Positions 7,635 through 13,393 of a DNA stretch of 13,486 nucleotides are shown in pieces. Every line of letters begins with the position of its first letter. Within the stretch, counting starts at the first letter, position 1. The translations under genes were made by a program, and so were the position numbers. Source of the stretch: Bacteroidota bacterium. Lineage in GTDB: Bacteria; Bacteroidota; Bacteroidia; Chitinophagales; Chitinophagaceae. The DNA lies in assembly GCA_947460795.1 (NCBI GenBank), contig CANHJA010000040.1, positions 1-13,486 of the forward strand, given 5' to 3'. The notes under the pieces were generated by a model, which was not told the origin of the DNA, did not search any database, and saw nothing but the letters and a program-made list of their open reading frames with translations.

Positions 7635-7636
7635 AT

Positions 7637-7644
7637 TACTTTCG
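7637..7644 (+). promoter_or_regulatory. Promoter -7 element of the DUF1684 gene, leaderless type
   Basis: TACTTTCG (TAnnTTCG variant) is separated from the ATG at 7649 by four bases, the same spacing as at korB and mqnE. It begins two bases after the T-run of the tig terminator. No -33 TTG is seen. Confidence 0.42.
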
Positions 7645-7648
7645 ATGG

Positions 7649-8251
7649 ATGAAATATTTAATTCTTATTATTTGCTTTGCTACACATTCTCTTTTTGCAC
7701 AAAATTTCACAAAAGAAATAGCAAAACACAGAGCCCTTTATAAGAACGAATTTTTGACGGATAAAAACAGCCCTTTAAAGAAAGAAGATTTAAAATTTTT
7801 ACAATTTTATGCTGCCAATCCATCCTATAAAGTAAAAACTTATTTTACAAAAACAATTGATACAACAGGCTTTGATATGTTGACTCACAGTGGTAAAATT
7901 AAAAAATATTATGTTTTTGGCTTTGTAATATTTACCTTAAAAAAACAAGTTTGCAAATTGTTCATTTACCAGAGTGAGCAATTAAAAACAACAAAAGGTT
8001 TAGAGGATTATTTATTCATCCCTTTCACAGATGAAACAAATAGCACAGCAACTTTTGGTGGTGGTAGATATTTAGATTTTAAAGAAAAAGATATTGTCAA
8101 CAACCAATTATTAATTGATTTTAATAAATCTTACAACCCATATTGTGCATATAAAGGAGGCTACAATTGCCCTATTCCTCCGAAAGAAAATGATTTAAAA
8201 ATAACTATTGAAGCGGGTGAAAAACTATTCTTGAAAGCTGTTCAGGAATAA
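7649..8251 (+). CDS. DUF1684 domain secreted protein
   Basis: The function of the family is not established. The 200-residue protein has a signal peptide (MKYLILIICFATHSLFAQ) and should be exported to the periplasm. The mature domain shows the DUF1684 pattern: RALYKNEFLTDKNSPL (28-43) near the start and a highly characteristic C-terminal block with NPYCAY (163-168), NCPIPPKEN (173-181) and the IEAGEKLF ending (187-194). The two cysteines C166 and C174 in this block are candidates for a disulfide or metal site (inference). The 200-residue length is normal. It appears to be a single-gene unit between the tig terminator and the etfB promoter; a weak hairpin (8290-8342) lies downstream. An out-of-frame ATG at 7645 lies just before the chosen start. 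Confidence 0.85.
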   Translation: MKYLILIICFATHSLFAQNFTKEIAKHRALYKNEFLTDKNSPLKKEDLKFLQFYAANPSYKVKTYFTKTIDTTGFDMLTHSGKIKKYYVFGFVIFTLKKQVCKLFIYQSEQLKTTKGLEDYLFIPFTDETNSTATFGGGRYLDFKEKDIVNNQLLIDFNKSYNPYCAYKGGYNCPIPPKENDLKITIEAGEKLFLKAVQE

Positions 8252-8289
8252 AGTGTTTTTTGAAAATTTCATCCTCTCTTTATAAAAAT

Positions 8290-8342
8290 AAGGGCTGTTT
8301 GATAATCTTGAGTTAGGAGGTTGTCATTTAAAAACAGGCCTT
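8290..8342. repeat. Imperfect inverted repeat downstream of the DUF1684 gene
   Basis: AAGGGCTGTTT (8290-8300) can pair with AAACAGGCCTT (8332-8342) with one mismatch around a 31-base loop. There is no T-run after it, so a classic terminator is unlikely. It could be a weak transcription end or a folded leader element ahead of etfB. Confidence 0.3.
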
Positions 8343-8370
8343 TGATTCTAGCTAAAAGGGCGATTGAAAA

Positions 8371-8413
8371 ATAATGCCTATTTTAAGAACCCAATTGAGA
8401 TGTTCTGCATTAT
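8371..8413. repeat. Bipartite inverted repeat overlapping the etfB promoter
   Basis: ATAATGC (8371-8377) pairs with GCATTAT (8407-8413), and AGAAC (8386-8390) pairs with GTTCT (8402-8406), leaving an 8-base bulge. The right arm runs into the TATATTTG element at 8411. It could be an operator controlling etfBA, but AT-rich DNA produces such repeats by chance. Confidence 0.3.
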
Positions 8414-8418
8414 ATTTG
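8411..8418 (+). promoter_or_regulatory. Promoter -7 element of the etfBA operon
   Basis: TATATTTG is a full match to TAnnTTTG and gives a leader of roughly 22 bases before the etfB ATG at 8444. A TTG at 8395-8397 is only 13 bases upstream, too close to be a normal -33 element. Confidence 0.5.
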
Positions 8419-8443
8419 CAGCACAATTTAAGCATTTATAGAC

Positions 8444-9187
8444 ATGAAAATATTGGTTTGTATAACAAAAGCACCTGATACCACTACAAAAGTTGCATTT
8501 TCGGACAATGACACAAAATTAAATGAAGCTGGCATTCAATGGATTATCAATCCCTACGATGAATGGTATTCTTTAGTTCGTGCTTTGGAATTGAAAGAAG
8601 CTGGCGTAGCTTCAGCGGTGCACATGATTACAGTAGGAAAAGCAGATGCAGAACCTGTAATTCGTAAAGCATTAGCCCTTGGAGGTGATGAGGCAGTTCG
8701 GATTGATGCAGACAGCAACGATAGTTTTTTTGTAGCTACTCAAATTGCAAATTATGCAAAAACAAATGGCTATGATTTAGTGTTAACCGGCAAAGAAAGC
8801 ATCGATTATCACAATGCAAGCACAGGAGCTATGGTGGCTGAATTGTTAGATTTACCATACATTACTCATGCAACTAAATTGGATATTTCTGGTGGTGTTG
8901 CAACTGTTAACAGAGAAATTGAAGGAGGTGAAGAAACAAATTCATGTGCACTCCCATTAGTAGTTTCTTGTCAAAAAGGAATGGCTGAAGCAAGAATTCC
9001 GAATATGAGAGGTATTATGGCAGCTCGTACAAAACCATTAAATGTGGTTGCAGCAAGTGCTGATGAAGCATTGACGTCAATTATTTCGTACGAAATGCCT
9101 ATTCAAAAACAAGGAGTAAAAATGATTGATGAAAACAACATGGACGAACTTGTTAAACTTTTGCATGAAGAAGCGAAAGTAATTTAA
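8444..9187 (+). CDS. etfB: Electron transfer flavoprotein, beta subunit
   Basis: EtfB pairs with EtfA to form the soluble FAD-containing heterodimer that takes electrons from acyl-CoA dehydrogenases and related enzymes and delivers them to the quinone pool. The 247-residue protein begins MKILVCITKAPDTTTK and has INPYDEWYSLVRALELKE (35-52), the DLVLTGKESIDY segment (111-122) that forms part of the nucleotide-binding site, and the family signature VNREIEGGEETNSCALPLVV (155-174). The length is normal for the classical heterodimeric type. etfA follows after 55 bases and a DUF151 nuclease gene after that, with no terminator visible in between, so these form one operon. No dehydrogenase gene is adjacent. 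Confidence 0.95.
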   Translation: MKILVCITKAPDTTTKVAFSDNDTKLNEAGIQWIINPYDEWYSLVRALELKEAGVASAVHMITVGKADAEPVIRKALALGGDEAVRIDADSNDSFFVATQIANYAKTNGYDLVLTGKESIDYHNASTGAMVAELLDLPYITHATKLDISGGVATVNREIEGGEETNSCALPLVVSCQKGMAEARIPNMRGIMAARTKPLNVVAASADEALTSIISYEMPIQKQGVKMIDENNMDELVKLLHEEAKVI

Positions 9188-9242
9188 TAGGAAAAGATTT
9201 AGTAGAAAGTAGAAATTTATAATTAGTAAACATTTATATAAA

Positions 9243-10205
9243 ATGATTTTAGTATTTGCAGAACAAAACAATGGAAATTTTAAAAAAGCAACTTTTGAGG
9301 CCATTCATTACGCTTCAAAAATAGCTCAAAGCGCAGGAACACAAGTGTGTGCAGTAGTTTTGGGCGAAGCTGCTAATTTATCTTTGTTAGGGAATTATGG
9401 AGCACAAAAAGTAATTCATATTACTGATGCCCGTTTAAATAATTTAGAAGCAAAAGCATATTCTAAAGCAATATCAAACATTGCAACACAAGAGAATGCA
9501 CAATACATCATATTCTCTAACAACAATACTTCCAAAGCTGTTGCTCCAAGAGTTGCTGCTCGTTTAAAAGCTGGTTTAGTTGTAGGAGCAACTTCATTGC
9601 CAAATGCAGAAGGCGTTGTAAAAAAATCTGTATTTGCTGGTAAAGCATTTGCATTTGTAAAAATGAACTCAGCAGTTAAAGTTATTTCCTTAACACCTAA
9701 TTCATTTGGAATTGAGGCTACAGAAGCAACTGCAGAAGTTATCAGCCAATCAATTGATTTTGCAGCAAATGATTTTGCAGTAAAAGTTGAAAACGTAAAT
9801 AAAGTTACCGGAATTGTTCCATTAGGTGAAGCAGAATTAGTTGTAAGTGGTGGTAGAGGATTAAAAGGTCCGGAAAACTGGGGTATTTTAGAAAACTTAG
9901 CTACTGAACTTGGTGCTACATTGGCTTGTTCGCGTCCTGTTGCTGATTCTCATTGGAGACCACATCATGAGCATGTAGGACAAACGGGAGGAACCATTCG
10001 TCCAAATTTATACATTGCTGTAGGAATTTCTGGTGCTATTCAACATTTAGCAGGCGTTAATAGCTCAAAAACAATTGTAGTCATTAATAAAGATGCCGAA
10101 GCGCCATTTTTTAAAGCAGCCGATTATGGTGTTTTAGGAGATGCTTTTGAGATTGTGCCTCGATTAACAGAAGCTTTTAAGAAATACAAAGCAAGCCACG
10201 CATAA
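9243..10205 (+). CDS. etfA: Electron transfer flavoprotein, alpha subunit
   Basis: EtfA supplies the FAD-binding half of the electron transfer flavoprotein. In this 320-residue protein the N-terminal domain spans about residues 1-190, and the C-terminal FAD domain shows VSGGRGLKGPENWG (201-214), the CSRPVADSHW stretch (229-238), GQTGG (246-250) and the classic family signature LYIAVGISGAIQHLAG (256-271). A cofactor-contacting INKDAEAPFFKAADYG segment (281-296) follows. The length agrees with other short EtfA proteins, with no extra ferredoxin domain as in bifurcating types, so ordinary beta-oxidation-type electron transfer is most likely. The start ATG is preceded by A/T-rich sequence rather than a Shine-Dalgarno motif, as usual in this phylum. 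The gene lies 19 bases before the nuclease gene. Confidence 0.95.
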   Translation: MILVFAEQNNGNFKKATFEAIHYASKIAQSAGTQVCAVVLGEAANLSLLGNYGAQKVIHITDARLNNLEAKAYSKAISNIATQENAQYIIFSNNNTSKAVAPRVAARLKAGLVVGATSLPNAEGVVKKSVFAGKAFAFVKMNSAVKVISLTPNSFGIEATEATAEVISQSIDFAANDFAVKVENVNKVTGIVPLGEAELVVSGGRGLKGPENWGILENLATELGATLACSRPVADSHWRPHHEHVGQTGGTIRPNLYIAVGISGAIQHLAGVNSSKTIVVINKDAEAPFFKAADYGVLGDAFEIVPRLTEAFKKYKASHA

Positions 10206-10224
10206 TTCTTAACTTTATCCATCT

Positions 10225-10818
10225 ATGAGTGCAAAAAAATTAGAATTAGAAATAGTTGCCTTGTCACACAGCGTTACTCAATCGCATTCTTATGCCGTAG
10301 TTTTAGGTGAAGTAAATGGTGTGCGAAAACTGCCTATCGTCATTGGTGGTTTTGAAGCACAAGCAATTGCAGTTGCTTTAGAAAACATGCAACCCACTCG
10401 TCCATTAACACACGATTTAATCAAAAACATGATGGATGCTTTTTCTTTGCAGTTAACAGAAATAATCATTTACAAAATACAAGAAGGCATTTTTTATTCT
10501 AAATTAATTTGCCATTCTCCAACTGAAACAATTGAAGTGGATTCGAGAACATCGGATGCTTTGGCAATAGCTGTTCGATTTGATGCACCAATATACACAT
10601 ATGAAAATATTTTAGATTCTGCTGGCATGCAAATGGACGATAATCCGAAGCCACAAACTAAAGAAGATAAAAAAAATAAACCGAAAGTTGCTAGCAACAA
10701 AAACGATTTATCAAACCTTAGCATAACCGAATTGCAAAAAATGTTAGACGATGTGCTTGAACAGGAAGACTACATAAAAGCGGCTCAAATAAGAGACGAG
10801 ATCAATAGTAGAAAATAG
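10225..10818 (+). CDS. Bifunctional nuclease family protein (DUF151) with C-terminal UVR motif
   Basis: The N-terminal domain (about residues 5-140) has the DUF151/BFN fold: VVLGEVNGVRKLPIVIGGFEA, then ALENMQPTRPLTHDLIKNMM, and the SRTSDALAIAVRFDAPIY segment near its end. Plant members of this family have been reported to have RNase and DNase activity; the role of bacterial members is unclear. A lysine-rich, probably disordered linker (about 135-165) leads to a UvrB/UvrC-type UVR motif (about 167-197, ITELQKMLDDVLEQEDYIKAAQIRDEI), usually a protein-contact helical hairpin. It begins 19 bases after etfA and is probably co-transcribed with etfBA. As I recall, this linkage is common in Bacteroidota, but no functional link to electron transfer is known to me. 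Confidence 0.9.
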   Translation: MSAKKLELEIVALSHSVTQSHSYAVVLGEVNGVRKLPIVIGGFEAQAIAVALENMQPTRPLTHDLIKNMMDAFSLQLTEIIIYKIQEGIFYSKLICHSPTETIEVDSRTSDALAIAVRFDAPIYTYENILDSAGMQMDDNPKPQTKEDKKNKPKVASNKNDLSNLSITELQKMLDDVLEQEDYIKAAQIRDEINSRK

Positions 10819-10874
10819 TTTGCCGAGAAAACAAAAGTCATTTTATCATTATCCATTTGGGTGCTATATTGAAG

Positions 10875-10921
10875 TAAAGGAGTCTTTTTTTGACAGATTA
10901 TTAGCAACATAATCACCTTTA
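10875..10921. repeat. Possible branched stem-loop in the gap before mqnE
   Basis: TAAAGG (10875-10880) can pair with CCTTTA (10916-10921), enclosing GTC/GAC around a T7 loop and GATTAT/ATAATC (10896-10914). The stems are short and AT-rich. It may contribute to transcript ending after the nuclease gene, or it may be chance. Confidence 0.2.
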
Positions 10922-10930
10922 TCAATAAAC

Positions 10931-10958
10931 AATACGCAATTCATAATACGCAATTCAT
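10931..10958. repeat. Perfect 14-bp tandem duplication upstream of mqnE
   Basis: AATACGCAATTCAT occurs twice head-to-tail (10931-10944 and 10945-10958), with no change between copies. It ends 11 bases before the mqnE -7 element and therefore fills the region where RNA polymerase or a regulator would bind. It may be a tandem operator or a simple local duplication of the kind common in intergenic DNA. Confidence 0.85.
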
Positions 10959-10969
10959 TATTCTTCCTA

Positions 10970-10977
10970 TATCTTTG
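10970..10977 (+). promoter_or_regulatory. Promoter -7 element of mqnE, leaderless type
   Basis: TATCTTTG is a full match to TAnnTTTG and is separated from the ATG at 10982 by four bases (CAAC). This predicts a transcript that starts at or one base before the start codon. No TTG is found at the -33 position, which is covered by the tandem repeat. Confidence 0.55.
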
Positions 10978-10981
10978 CAAC

Positions 10982-12118
10982 ATGACTTCAGAAGCACAAA
11001 TATTAGCATTAATCAACGTTCCAAATTTCAATGCATCCTTAAAATCAATTGCAGAAAAAGTACTTCATCAGGTGCGAATTTCTACGGATGATGCATTGGT
11101 GCTTTTTAAAGAAGGGGAAATTGGTTTTTTAGGCGCCTTAGCCAATTATATTCGAGAATCTAAATATGGCAATCAAACTTTTTTCAATCGTAATTTTCAT
11201 ATAGAACCCACCAATGTTTGCGTTTTTAATTGCACCTTTTGCTCCTATTCTCGTTTATATAAAAACAAAGAAGCAGGTTGGGAATTAAGCATTGATCAAA
11301 TGATGCATATCGTAAAAAAATATGACCATATCCCGGTTACAGAAGTGCACATAGTAGGCGGTGTTCATCCTAAAATGGATTTAGATTTTTTCTGTGAGTT
11401 ATTGCGTCAAATAAAATTGCACAGACCTAATTTACATTTAAAAGGGTTCACTGCCGTGGAGTTAGATTATATGTTTAGAAAAGCAAAACTCACAAGACAA
11501 GAAGGGATGCTAAAGCTTAAAGAAGCGGGCTTGCAATCTTTACCAGGAGGTGGTGCAGAAATTTTTAATCCAGAAATTAGAAAACAAATTTGCGAAGACA
11601 AAGTAGATGGAGCAGGCTGGTTAGATATTCATAAAACCGCTCATCAGTTAGGCATGCATTCCAATGCAACCATGCTTTATGGACACATTGAAAAATATGA
11701 AGATCGCATTGATCACATGAACCAACTAAGAACGATGCAAGACGAAACTAAAGGGTTTAATTGTTTTATTCCATTGAAATTTAGAAACATGGATAATGAC
11801 ATGAGTCATTTACCAGAAGTAAGTTTAATAGAGGATATTAAAACCTATGCCGTAGCTCGTATCTTCTTGGATAACTTTGCACATTTAAAAGCCTATTGGC
11901 CAATGTTAGGTAGAAATAACGCACAACTTATGTTGAGCTATGGCGTAGATGATTTAGATGGTACAATTGACGACAGCACCAAAATATATTCGATGGCTGG
12001 CAGTGAAGAACAAGTGCCTTCAATGACTACAGATGAATTGTGTGATCTAATTCGGGATGTAAATCGTATGCCTGTTGAACGAGATACCGTTTACAACATC
12101 ATTAAAGAATATAATTAG
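10982..12118 (+). CDS. mqnE: Aminofutalosine synthase (radical SAM, menaquinone synthesis)
   Basis: MqnE converts the MqnA product, 3-[(1-carboxyvinyl)oxy]benzoate, and S-adenosylmethionine to aminofutalosine in the futalosine route to menaquinone. The 378-residue protein has the radical SAM cluster motif C80-x3-C84-x2-C87 in HIEPTNVCVFNCTFCSYSR. Family-specific segments follow: VHIVGGVHPKM (122-132), LPGGGAEIF (187-195), ATMLYGHIE (229-237), GFNCFIPLKF (258-267), AYWPMLG (304-310), DDLDGT (323-328) and VERDTVY near the end. The related MqnC also has a GGGAEI motif, but the ATMLYGHIE, AYWPMLG and DDLDGT combination favours MqnE. The other mqn genes are not in this window. The gene appears to be transcribed alone. 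Confidence 0.93.
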   Translation: MTSEAQILALINVPNFNASLKSIAEKVLHQVRISTDDALVLFKEGEIGFLGALANYIRESKYGNQTFFNRNFHIEPTNVCVFNCTFCSYSRLYKNKEAGWELSIDQMMHIVKKYDHIPVTEVHIVGGVHPKMDLDFFCELLRQIKLHRPNLHLKGFTAVELDYMFRKAKLTRQEGMLKLKEAGLQSLPGGGAEIFNPEIRKQICEDKVDGAGWLDIHKTAHQLGMHSNATMLYGHIEKYEDRIDHMNQLRTMQDETKGFNCFIPLKFRNMDNDMSHLPEVSLIEDIKTYAVARIFLDNFAHLKAYWPMLGRNNAQLMLSYGVDDLDGTIDDSTKIYSMAGSEEQVPSMTTDELCDLIRDVNRMPVERDTVYNIIKEYN

Positions 12119-12214
12119 TTTAGCATTAGTCCGTATTTACGTGGGTTGATTTTATTCAACATTTATTTCAATTTCACAATTTTTACAAAGTAAATAGCAT
12201 CTACTTTCCTTCGT

Positions 12215-12222
12215 TATATTCG
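12215..12222 (+). promoter_or_regulatory. Candidate promoter -7 element before a tiny ORF
   Basis: TATATTCG (TAnnTTCG variant) lies four bases before an ATG at 12227, the same geometry as the korB, DUF1684 and mqnE starts. No -33 element is visible. Confidence 0.25.
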
Positions 12223-12226
12223 GACA

Positions 12227-12277
12227 ATGTATACTTTACACAGGTCGAAAATTACAGCTCGACCTTTCTATTGTTAA
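12227..12277 (+). CDS. Possible 16-codon leader peptide or small protein
   Basis: ATG to TAA encodes MYTLHRSKITARPFYC, a basic peptide with no similarity I recognise. It is listed only because a TATATTCG element is placed at the leaderless spacing and because a 7-bp hairpin (12242-12265) lies inside the frame. That arrangement recalls a leader peptide with an attenuator ahead of the PspC-like gene. ORFs of this size occur often by chance, so confidence is low. Confidence 0.18.
   Translation: MYTLHRSKITARPFYC
12242..12265 (+). terminator. Hairpin between mqnE and the PspC-like gene, possible terminator
   Basis: AGGTCGA (12242-12248) pairs perfectly with TCGACCT (12259-12265) around a 10-base loop and is followed by TTCTATTGTT, which is only moderately T-rich. 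It could end the mqnE transcript, 123 bases after the stop, or act as an attenuator for the next gene. Confidence 0.4.
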
Positions 12278-12307
12278 ATATAATTTCAACTTCAACACTT
12301 TTTTATA

Positions 12308-12315
12308 TAGATTTG
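12308..12315 (+). promoter_or_regulatory. Candidate promoter -7 element of the PspC-like gene
   Basis: TAGATTTG matches TAnnTTTG and overlaps the first possible GTG start (12315). If used, transcription would start near 12319. This rules out the GTG at 12315 and leaves the GTG at 12321 (almost leaderless) or the ATG at 12348. Confidence 0.4.
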
Positions 12316-12320
12316 TGGAA

Positions 12321-12542
12321 GTGAACAGTTTTAGAAATATAGTAGAAATGCAACTTTTTGGAGTTTGTACCAAAATTGGAGAAAAATTAAATGTATCAAT
12401 TTCTCGAATTCGGTTGTGGTTTATTTATGTTTCCTTTTTAACCTTTGGTTCTCCAATAATTATTTATTTCATATTGGCTTTTTGGGTAAATATTAAAAAC
12501 TACATTTTATCTGCAAAAAGAAATCCACTGCGTTGGTTTTAA
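12321..12542 (+). CDS. Small PspC-like membrane protein
   Basis: The protein has about 73 residues and resembles the PspC domain (phage-shock-protein C type), a short membrane domain with N-terminal FGVC...IGEKLNVS and IRLWFIY motifs followed by a helix. Here LFGVCTKIGEKLNVSISRI leads into a hydrophobic stretch, LWFIYVSFLTFG, and a second one, SPIIIYFILAFWVNI. The end is basic (KNYILSAKRNPLRWF), probably cytoplasmic. Compact PspC proteins of this size are widespread in Bacteroidota and may sense or respond to membrane stress; the role here is inferred from the family only. The start is uncertain: GTG at 12315, GTG at 12321 or ATG at 12348. I chose 12321 because of the promoter element ending at 12315, and homologues usually have some 10 residues before the GVC motif. 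Confidence 0.68.
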   Translation: MNSFRNIVEMQLFGVCTKIGEKLNVSISRIRLWFIYVSFLTFGSPIIIYFILAFWVNIKNYILSAKRNPLRWF

Positions 12543-12632
12543 TTTATTTTGTTTCAAAAAATTGTGACTAACCAGAACTCACCATTACAAAATTTCATGT
12601 TGGTTTATTTTTTTTATAATTATATATAAAAA

Positions 12633-12658
12633 GTCAGCCCCCAAATTTGGAGGCTAAC
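12633..12658 (-). terminator. Terminator of the CcoH / TauE-like transcript
   Basis: Minus-strand RNA forms a 10-bp stem (12633-12642 with 12649-12658) around a loop of about six bases, followed at once by UUUUU and an AU-rich stretch. Two positions that would be C-A mismatches in plus-strand RNA become G-U pairs in minus-strand RNA, so the stem is selectively better on the minus strand. It lies 36 bases after the stop of the TauE-like gene. It may also slow readthrough from the convergent PspC-like gene. Confidence 0.75.
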
Positions 12659-12694
12659 TCTGCTGAAAATTAAACCACAAAAAACAGTTTTGTA

Positions 12695-13390
12695 TTATTT
12701 GCTACAATAAATTGTACTCCCCATAATTTGATGTAACAAATCATGTTCACCACAGCCTCTTATTATAAGTAACGTGCCTGCTATAGCATATACAACAGGA
12801 GATAGTATTTTCATTTTTAAACGAATGGCTGGCGTAATGTAGTTGGCAAAAAATACGACACCCCACATGATCGGTAATGTGCCAAATCCGAAGAAAGCCA
12901 TAAACAAGATGCTTTTATAAAAACTCATGGATGCAAATGCAGTAGCCAGTGCTGCATATACCAAACCACAAGGCAATAATCCATTTAAAAAGCCTATGCC
13001 CACTACACTTAAGCTGCTCGGATTTTTATATAATACCCCTAAAGCATTGCTTACTTTTTGATAGAATATATTTTGTCTTGAAAAAACAATTCGCTTGTTT
13101 TTGAATAGAAAATAAGACAAACTAATCAATATCAAAATTACGCCCATAATAATAGAAATATGCGATTGCAATACCAATGGAATCAGAAATTTTTGAGAAA
13201 TTCCGATGGTTGCACCAAACAAACAATAGGTACTTACTCTTCCTAAATTATAAAGCAATCCACTCCACACTTTACTCATTAAAGTATCTGACTTTGAAGG
13301 CACAGCCAACGCCAACGGACCACACATTCCAATGCAATGCGCACTTCCGATGAAGCCCATAAGCCATGCCGATATAATCCAATACATCAT
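12695..13390 (-). CDS. Sulfite exporter TauE/SafE-type membrane protein (DsbD_2-like), probably linked to cbb3 oxidase assembly
   Basis: The 231-residue integral membrane protein has about six helices. An HCIGMCGP motif (H18, C19, C23, G24, P25) sits at the end of the first helix, and NGLLPCGLVYAAL (136-148) opens a later one; both are typical of the DsbD_2/TauE-like family found beside cbb3 oxidase genes. The H-C-x2-M-C arrangement suggests metal, perhaps copper, binding or transfer (inference). Further cysteines lie near the C-terminus (C213, C229). Its ATG is 3 bases after the stop of a CcoH/FixH-like gene, so the two are co-transcribed, and a terminator follows. Automatic pipelines call such proteins sulfite exporters, but the context points to oxidase maturation. 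A second ATG directly follows the first, so the start may be one codon later. Confidence 0.8.
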   Translation of the reverse strand: MMYWIISAWLMGFIGSAHCIGMCGPLALAVPSKSDTLMSKVWSGLLYNLGRVSTYCLFGATIGISQKFLIPLVLQSHISIIMGVILILISLSYFLFKNKRIVFSRQNIFYQKVSNALGVLYKNPSSLSVVGIGFLNGLLPCGLVYAALATAFASMSFYKSILFMAFFGFGTLPIMWGVVFFANYITPAIRLKMKILSPVVYAIAGTLLIIRGCGEHDLLHQIMGSTIYCSK

Positions 13391-13393
13391 TTG

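Noticed and set aside
7645..7647. ATG at 7645 as the DUF1684 gene start
   Set aside because: It is out of frame with the signal peptide and domain; the ATG at 7649 gives a proper signal sequence.
9077..9304. Minus-strand ORF across the etfB-etfA gap
   Set aside because: Hydrophobic, Phe/Leu-rich composition arises from reverse reading of Lys- and Asn-rich codons; it overlaps both etf genes.
10494..10724. Minus-strand ORF inside the DUF151 nuclease gene
   Set aside because: Antisense shadow of a supported gene.
10890..10895. TTGACA, a sigma-70-like -35 box
   Set aside because: No matching -10 element at 16-18 bases, and Bacteroidota promoters use a different consensus.
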